A stretch of DNA of 64,000 bases from Ceratothoa steindachneri (Eukaryota; Arthropoda; Malacostraca; Isopoda; Cymothoidae). The position numbers and the translations under genes were made by a program. Positions 59,271-64,000 of the stretch are shown here, piece by piece (positions within the stretch are counted from its first letter, which is position 1; the number at the start of each line of letters is the position of its first letter). Below the pieces are notes generated by a model. The model saw nothing but the letters and a program-made list of their open reading frames with translations. It ran no database searches and was not told where the DNA came from. The stretch is taken from assembly GCA_963969495.1 (NCBI GenBank), contig OZ018330.1:48445206-48509205 (forward strand), in the 5' to 3' direction.

Positions 59271-60881
59271 CTATACGCTATTCGGTAACGCATTCCTACT
59301 GAGTGCGTCAGCGACCTGGTTATCGGAACCTTTTATATAATTTATTTTAAATTGATACTCTTGCAAGAGTAAACTCCAGCGCATGATTCGGCCGTTGGAG
59401 TGTCGCACATTCCTAATATAGGCTAACGGACGGTGGTCGGTTCCTATCTGAAATTGTTTTCCTATCAAGTACCTTTTGAATTTGTCTATAACTCAGATAA
59501 TTGATAGAGCTTCCTTCTCCATAGGGGCATATCTCTTTTCGCGTGGTAATAATTGGCGACTAGCATATGCAACTGGATGACTCGTTCCGTCATCCTCGCA
59601 ATGAAGGAGTACACCTCCAATGCCCTCGTTGGACGCGTCGGTCTTAATCTCAGAGGATTTTTCCGGGTTGGGCAACTTTAAAATGGGGGCGGAAATGAGC
59701 TTACTCTTGAGCTGATTAAAATGGGAATTAGTGACATCGTTCCAACGTAGACGATCGGGTGAATTCTTTTTTAAAAGGGAGCTGAGGGGCGCTGAAATTG
59801 CATCGAAATCTGGAACGAATCGCCAATAGTACGAAGCTGATCCTAGGAACGATCTTAATTGCTTCTTTGTAATCGGGAGGGGCATGTCGGCGATTGCCTT
59901 AATCTTATCCTCTTGGGGACCCAACTGGCTTTGTCCTATTTTGAAACCCAAATATTTTATGGTTTCGTGGGTAAAATGGCATTTGCTGGGGCCAATAGTG
60001 AGGCCATTTTCGCGCAGTCGCTCGAAGAGAGCTAATAGGGTGATTAAATGGTGACTCCATTCGCGAGTAGCGACGTAGACATTATCAAAGTAAAAGGATA
60101 CGTTTGGAAGTCCATCTAACAATCTTCTCAGGAGATGGTTATAGTTGCTACAAGCAGTGACGAGGCCAAAACGAAGGCGCTTGAATTGCATAAGGCCTTT
60201 CTCCGTTGCAAAGGTGGTATATGCTTTCACCTCGGGCCGGAGGGGGATTTGATAATACGCCTTGCACAAATCGAGTTCTGAGATGAACTTGGCGTTTTCG
60301 AAAAGGGGGAGGTTTTGGTCTACCAACGGGATGGGCTCGGCGTCGAACACAGTTACCGAATTTAACTTCCGGAAGTCGATGCACATCCGATAAGAGCCAT
60401 CAGGTTTCTTGACCATGACGATTGGGGAACAATAACTAGAGGTGGAAGGTTCTATGATGTCTAAACTAATTAAATTATCAACTTTGGCGTTAAAGGCTTG
60501 GCGTAAATGAATCGGCATGGGATAGGGTTTTGAACGGACGGGTTCTAAGGTTGTTAATTTGATATCATGCTCGAAACTAGTAGCGCACCCAAGCTTCTCT
60601 GAAATAACGTCGTCGAACTGACATAATAGTTCTTGTAGCTGACTCTTTTGATGTGGTGTCAGCTGCGCGTCGATATCCAGGTCAGAGGGTTCAAAAGGTT
60701 CGCCTGGTAGGGAAGGAAGAGGGTAATCGGCATCAGGTTGGATGCACACTTTCTGGATTACATTAAGGGAGTCCGCGGGGTAATCCTCTTCAAGCGCTGA
60801 TGTTTCGTCCAGTTCTACGAAGGTATCTCTATGGGCGCATTGGGGGTTCTTTTTTTCTTGGGGTCCACGGACAGTCTCCAT
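59271..60881 (-). pseudogene. gypsy-type pol: reverse transcriptase and RNase H
   Basis: The frame 60881-59493 contains SFEHDIKLTTLEPVRSKPYP, KKPDGSYRMCIDFRKLNSVT, ELDLCKAYYQIPLRPEVKAY, LRFGLVTACSNYN and FYFDNVYVATREWSHHL, then FLGSASYYWRFVPDFDAISA. RNase H follows with IKTDASNEGIGGVLL. One in-frame TGA at 59490-59492 replaces an expected Trp, and the same frame continues to 59271 with IGTDHRPLAYI and DNQVADALSR. The reverse transcriptase box reads YFDN, so the second catalytic Asp is Asn. The protein ends right after RNase H, where integrase would normally follow. Confidence 0.93.
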
Positions 60882-61083
60882 GTCCTTGTCTGGGCCTTAT
60901 CGCCTAAGGGTGTTAGTAATTCACACTCCTTTTGTGCCGTCCTAAAGTCCTGGTTAGGGGTCTCCTAGAAATCAGACGGTATCGGGGTTCTGATGGGGAC
61001 GGGCTCCTGGGCTTCTTTCTTAGCTCGTCCTCGAGGAAGGGCGGCCTGAGACACAGGGTCGGAACTTACTTGGGGGCTCTGTC

Positions 61084-61509
61084 CTATAAGTACGGAACAG
61101 AATTGTATGGGTGCTGAAATGACTTCAGCCCAGCTATCATAATATTGACACTGCAGGTAACATCTAACGACGGGGAATTGGTTCGCCCGCCCAAGGTAGT
61201 CATGTACCACCGCAAATCTTTCGTGATTAGGGTCCACTGGGGGGAGGAGGAGTCAGACACGATGAAACACGTACATCCTGTGTCCCAGACGAGAGTCGAT
61301 ACTCGGCAGCCGTTCACGCTGCCCTCCTCAAATTTCAAAGTTCCCGATGAACTTTTATCAAAAATAAAATTTACCTGGTGGCCTGACGGAGGGGGAGAAG
61401 TTTCTGCTTGGGTCTGCACCACCGGGGGAGCCGGGGTTGCATTAATCTGGTGAACTTGTTGGGCTGGTCCGCTTTTAAGCCTAGAATTTTGGGGGCAATT
61501 CCAGCTCAT
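61084..61509 (-). CDS. gypsy-type aspartic protease region
   Basis: Just upstream (about 61551-61508) the frame has CFTCGVENHMSWNCPQ, a CCHC zinc knuckle of the gag end. The open frame then has a Pro/Gln-rich linker and LVWDTGCTCFIVSD, the active-site DTG of a retropepsin-like protease, and later the SLDVTC strand. The family cleaves Gag-Pol. A flap and second hydrophobic motif are only loosely visible. It links to pol through frame changes at 60900-61080. Confidence 0.8.
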   Translation of the reverse strand: MSWNCPQNSRLKSGPAQQVHQINATPAPPVVQTQAETSPPPSGHQVNFIFDKSSSGTLKFEEGSVNGCRVSTLVWDTGCTCFIVSDSSSPQWTLITKDLRWYMTTLGGRTNSPSLDVTCSVNIMIAGLKSFQHPYNSVPYL

Positions 61510-62547
61510 GTGGTTTTCTACACCACAGGTGAAGCATATGATTGGTCGCTTCGGGAAGAGAGATGGAGGAGAAATCTTAACGGGAGGTTTGGAGTCCCGT
61601 TGTTGGTTTTGGGGAAAGAAGTTTTGGGGTTTTACGGGGCTCGGAAACTTCGTCGGCTTTCCTGTGAAGGGGCGCGAATCCTTCCTTCTTTCCTTGTAGG
61701 GGGATTAGTCAGAAGTTCGATTCTCCTTTGGGTATAAATTATGGCTTGCGGCATAGACATCCGCTTCTTCGGTACATTCTTTAAAGGTCTGTCACCGACG
61801 ATCCTTGACGAACGCGCGGACCTCCGTCGGGAGAGACGCCAAAAATTGATCTCGCAACACGAAGTCTGTTAAGGACTCGTAGTTCGGATCAACCTTTGAG
61901 GATTCTAACCAAAATTTAAAATTCCTCTGAAGAATGTATCCGAATTGACGGAACGTCTGTCCGGGTTTAATATGACCTCCTCGAAATTCTTGGCGGTAGA
62001 AATCGGGAGTCATATTATGAGCGGCCAATAACTCAGCTTTTAAGGTGCCGTAGTTAATTGTACACAGATGGTAAAGATATAAAAATTTCGCGCAATTTAC
62101 AATTTAACAGGGGAAGTAATCTGGCTACACCTTCAGCCTTTAGATCCATGTTATTGATTTCGAGGATCTTTTGGAGTGGGCTAAAAATGCTCCGAAATCC
62201 TCTCCATCCTTGAAATTGGGGAGCTTTAGTGAGAGATTGGGGGGGGGGGCTTCGGAACGGGAACTGGCGGACTTTATCTCTGCTTCAACACGAGCTAATT
62301 CAATCTGATGGTGAAGCTAAGCTTGTCTTATCCGTTCCTCTCTTTCTCTTTCTTCTCGTTGGATTACTCTTTCTCTTTCTTCTCTTTGGATTTCTCTTTC
62401 TTTTCGTTGGATTTCTCTTTCTTCCTCTTTTCTTTGCTCCTCTTGAACGTACTCAATTAGTTCTTTTCCGGAAAGTCCCAAGGACTCTCCTTGCGCTTTA
62501 AAGATTTCAAACTGGGTCATTTTTGCACTTGGGGGCGCACTAGTCAA
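61508..62547 (-). pseudogene. gypsy-type gag
   Basis: The ATG at 62545-62547 starts MTSAPPSAKMTQFEIFKAQG, then LSGKELIEYVQEEQRKEEER and a long Glu/Arg coiled coil to 62317. After a broken stretch, 62028-61792 encodes AAHNMTPDFYRQEFRGGHIK and FRQFGYILQRNFKFWLESSK, then YESLTDFVLRDQFLASLPTE. This helical capsid-like domain resembles the SCAN-like Gag fold of some metazoan gypsy elements. It ends with the zinc knuckle near 61530. Gag forms the particle shell. Confidence 0.8.
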
Positions 62548-62847
62548 CCAACTAAAATTCCTTGCAACAAGAATTATGCCTTCTAAAGAATTAGCCTACC
62601 TAAATATGGGCACTGACCTATTCGTACTTGGTTTCTCGACCTAATAACCACTGACTAAAATCACAAAAAAAAACAAAAAAAAATTATTATAACAGTTCCT
62701 TGAGCTACTCTAGCTTCTTAAGTTTAAAAAAAAGGGGACAGCAATCGTTAAAACAAAAGGGAACTACTATAGTCTATTATTATAACGAATAACACTATGC
62801 TTTACTCGACTGAGACCAGTGTTTGCAAAGATATAGCGTTAAACCTT

Positions 62848-62866
62848 ACACACCTGATACCAAATT
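62848..62866 (-). other. possible primer-binding site
   Basis: The minus strand reads tggtatcaggtgtgtaagg. It begins TGG, as expected for pairing with the CCA end of a tRNA, and has the TGGTATCA start often seen at initiator-Met-type sites. It is separated from the LTR edge by the (TA)n run at 62873-62939, which is not normal. Confidence 0.35.
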
Positions 62867-62872
62867 TAAATA

Positions 62873-62939
<67 letters not shown>
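62873..62939. repeat. (TA)n run at LTR/primer-site junction
   Basis: About 67 bp of pure TA lies between the 5' LTR edge (62941) and the leader. The matching edge of the 3' LTR (57550) has no TA run beside it, so the TA lies outside the LTR. Confidence 0.95.
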
Positions 62940-62940
<1 letters not shown>

Positions 62941-62941
<1 letters not shown>

Positions 62942-64000
62942 TCGTAGGATGGACTCTCGACGATATACCATATATGACTATTCGTTGAGGGAACTTCTTT
63001 AATTATCTTTAGAGTGCGTGGATGTCTGGCGGGCCGGTATTATGTATCTTCGATATGCTTAAGAAGTGGAACTGAGCTCAAGGATAATAATATTGCTATC
63101 ATTAATAAAATAGAGTTTTATTATTAATAACTATCAACAATACACAAAAAGGAAAATATTGACATAAACAGAGAATGGAAAGGGTCGTGGGGGCTCAGGC
63201 TAATCCGAGGATTAAAAGATTTAAAAAGGTAAAACAAATATAAAGTTAAAGAGATGGGATGGTTCGCTAAACCATTTAAAGCACAGGATAGAATTGACAA
63301 AAGGGTTAAATACTCAAAGGTAACATTCGGCTTACGTAATTTTATACTAGTGGTGCAGAGGAAGTCGACGTGAAGGAATTTCGGTCCGCTGGCGAGTTCC
63401 AGCCGAAGGGGGGGAATAAAATGATCCTGACGTGGCGTCTTGGGAATGAGAACCGTTTCTCGACGAAAGGCTTGAAGAACAATGGCTGTTCTACGTTGTT
63501 CTCTTCTGAACAATAGGGGGGGGGGGTGAGAACCGTCTCTTGTCTACGGGCTCAAGCACAATGGCTGTTCTAATGTTGTTCTCTTCTGAACAACAAGGGG
63601 GAAGGGTGAGAACCGTTTTTTGGCGAACGGGCTCAAACGAACAATGGCTGTTCTACGTTGTTCTCTTCTGAACAACGGGGGAAGGGTGAGAACCGTTTCT
63701 TGTAAACGGGCTCGAACGAACAATGGCTGTTCTAACGTTGTTCTCTTTCTGAACAACAAGGGGGAAGCCTTGTGGACTCTGCGTCACGAAGGCTAGAACC
63801 TTGGCACTCAAGGAATATTGTCCTCCTTCTGGACAAGTGATGGTGAATCTCGAGGTCGAGGTCCCTTGGCGCACAAAGTGAGAGAGGGTCAGGGTGATGT
63901 TTCGCGACGAAAATCTGGATCTCCAATCTGCTCTTAGTGGTAAATTTTCCATCTAAATAGTCGAGACACTCCCTTGGCGTGGGGGACAATGGAGTGGGAG
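62941..64000 (-). repeat. 5' LTR of gypsy-type element, truncated by window
   Basis: Aligns with 57551-58610 with only about twenty to thirty differences by eye, including small changes in G runs. The missing part would lie to the right of the window, as would the target duplication. Confidence 0.92.

Larger units (their letters stand above)
57550..64000 (-). mobile_element. Ty3/gypsy-type LTR retrotransposon, lacks integrase
   Basis: A 3' LTR (57550-58853), pol with protease, reverse transcriptase and RNase H, gag, and a 5' LTR (62941 to beyond 64000) lie on the minus strand. The two LTRs look about 97-98% identical by eye over the ~1.06 kb visible in both, so the insertion is young. No integrase coding sequence lies between the RNase H stop (59271) and the 3' LTR; only 417 bp of non-coding sequence is there. 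The right end is cut by the window. Confidence 0.9.

Noticed and set aside
58092..63989. Frames in the LTRs such as 57731-58123(-), 58341-58760(-), 63124-63513(-)
   Set aside because: They occur in both LTRs, cross the 80-bp repeats, differ between copies by frame-changing indels, and show no domain.

Overview
The window reads as non-coding, AT-rich chromosomal DNA of an invertebrate animal, most likely an arthropod and perhaps a decapod crustacean. The grounds are long (TA)n and (GA)n runs, and a dense mixture of mariner/Tc1 transposons, Penelope-like elements (PLEs), jockey-, I- and CR1-type LINEs and a Ty3/gypsy-type LTR element. The taxonomic call is inference from repeat content. I found no host gene with a convincing intact reading frame, no rRNA, no tRNA gene I would defend, and nothing prokaryotic. 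Nearly every recognisable protein is a broken transposable-element protein.

Layout. 1-3.2 kb: AT-rich, nothing recognised. 3.2-6.9 kb: Tc1 N-terminal remnant, an internally deleted mariner, a PLE endonuclease tail, a 300-bp palindrome between (TA)n runs, and a second transposase remnant. 7.4-8.0 kb: hAT-like MITE carrying a 54-bp minisatellite. 11.2-12.1 kb: a ~30-bp satellite ending in an inverted copy of itself. 12.3-13.0 kb: transposase fragment. 14.7-15.05 kb: second palindrome. 15.3-20.2 kb: jockey-type LINE (minus). 20.25-21.95 kb: PLE (plus). 22.08-23.55 kb: Tc1 element with both terminal repeats inside a (TA)n array. 25.3-25.8 kb: CR1-like LINE 3' end. 27.05-33.85 kb: an almost full-length, GC-rich I-clade LINE (minus) bounded by a 13-bp target duplication. 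34.08-35.34 kb: full-length but dead mariner. 35.6-41.3 kb: jockey-type fragments. 41.6-46.3 kb: two PLE fragments plus a third palindrome. 46.5-47.3 kb and 52.7-53.3 kb: Tc1 remnants. 49.4-51.3 kb: CR1 pieces abutting an inverted PLE. 51.7-52.3 kb: 121-bp minisatellite. 56.85-57.55 kb: PLE and Cys-rich protein remnants. 57.55-64.0 kb: a young gypsy-type LTR element with no integrase, its 5' LTR cut by the window end.

The elements do not work together as a pathway; they are a stratified record of insertions. The strongest non-obvious signal is a recurrent hammerhead-ribozyme-like motif (CUGAnnA, one extra nucleotide, a short hairpin, then GAAA) next to PLE fragments and inside or beside palindromes flanked by (TA)n. 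This fits the known association of Penelope-like elements with hammerhead ribozymes, but the palindromic (TA)n-bounded form deserves a separate look. Other good leads are the integrase-less yet young LTR element with a (TA)n run at its LTR/primer-site junction, and the I-clade LINE inserted into a member of the palindrome family.
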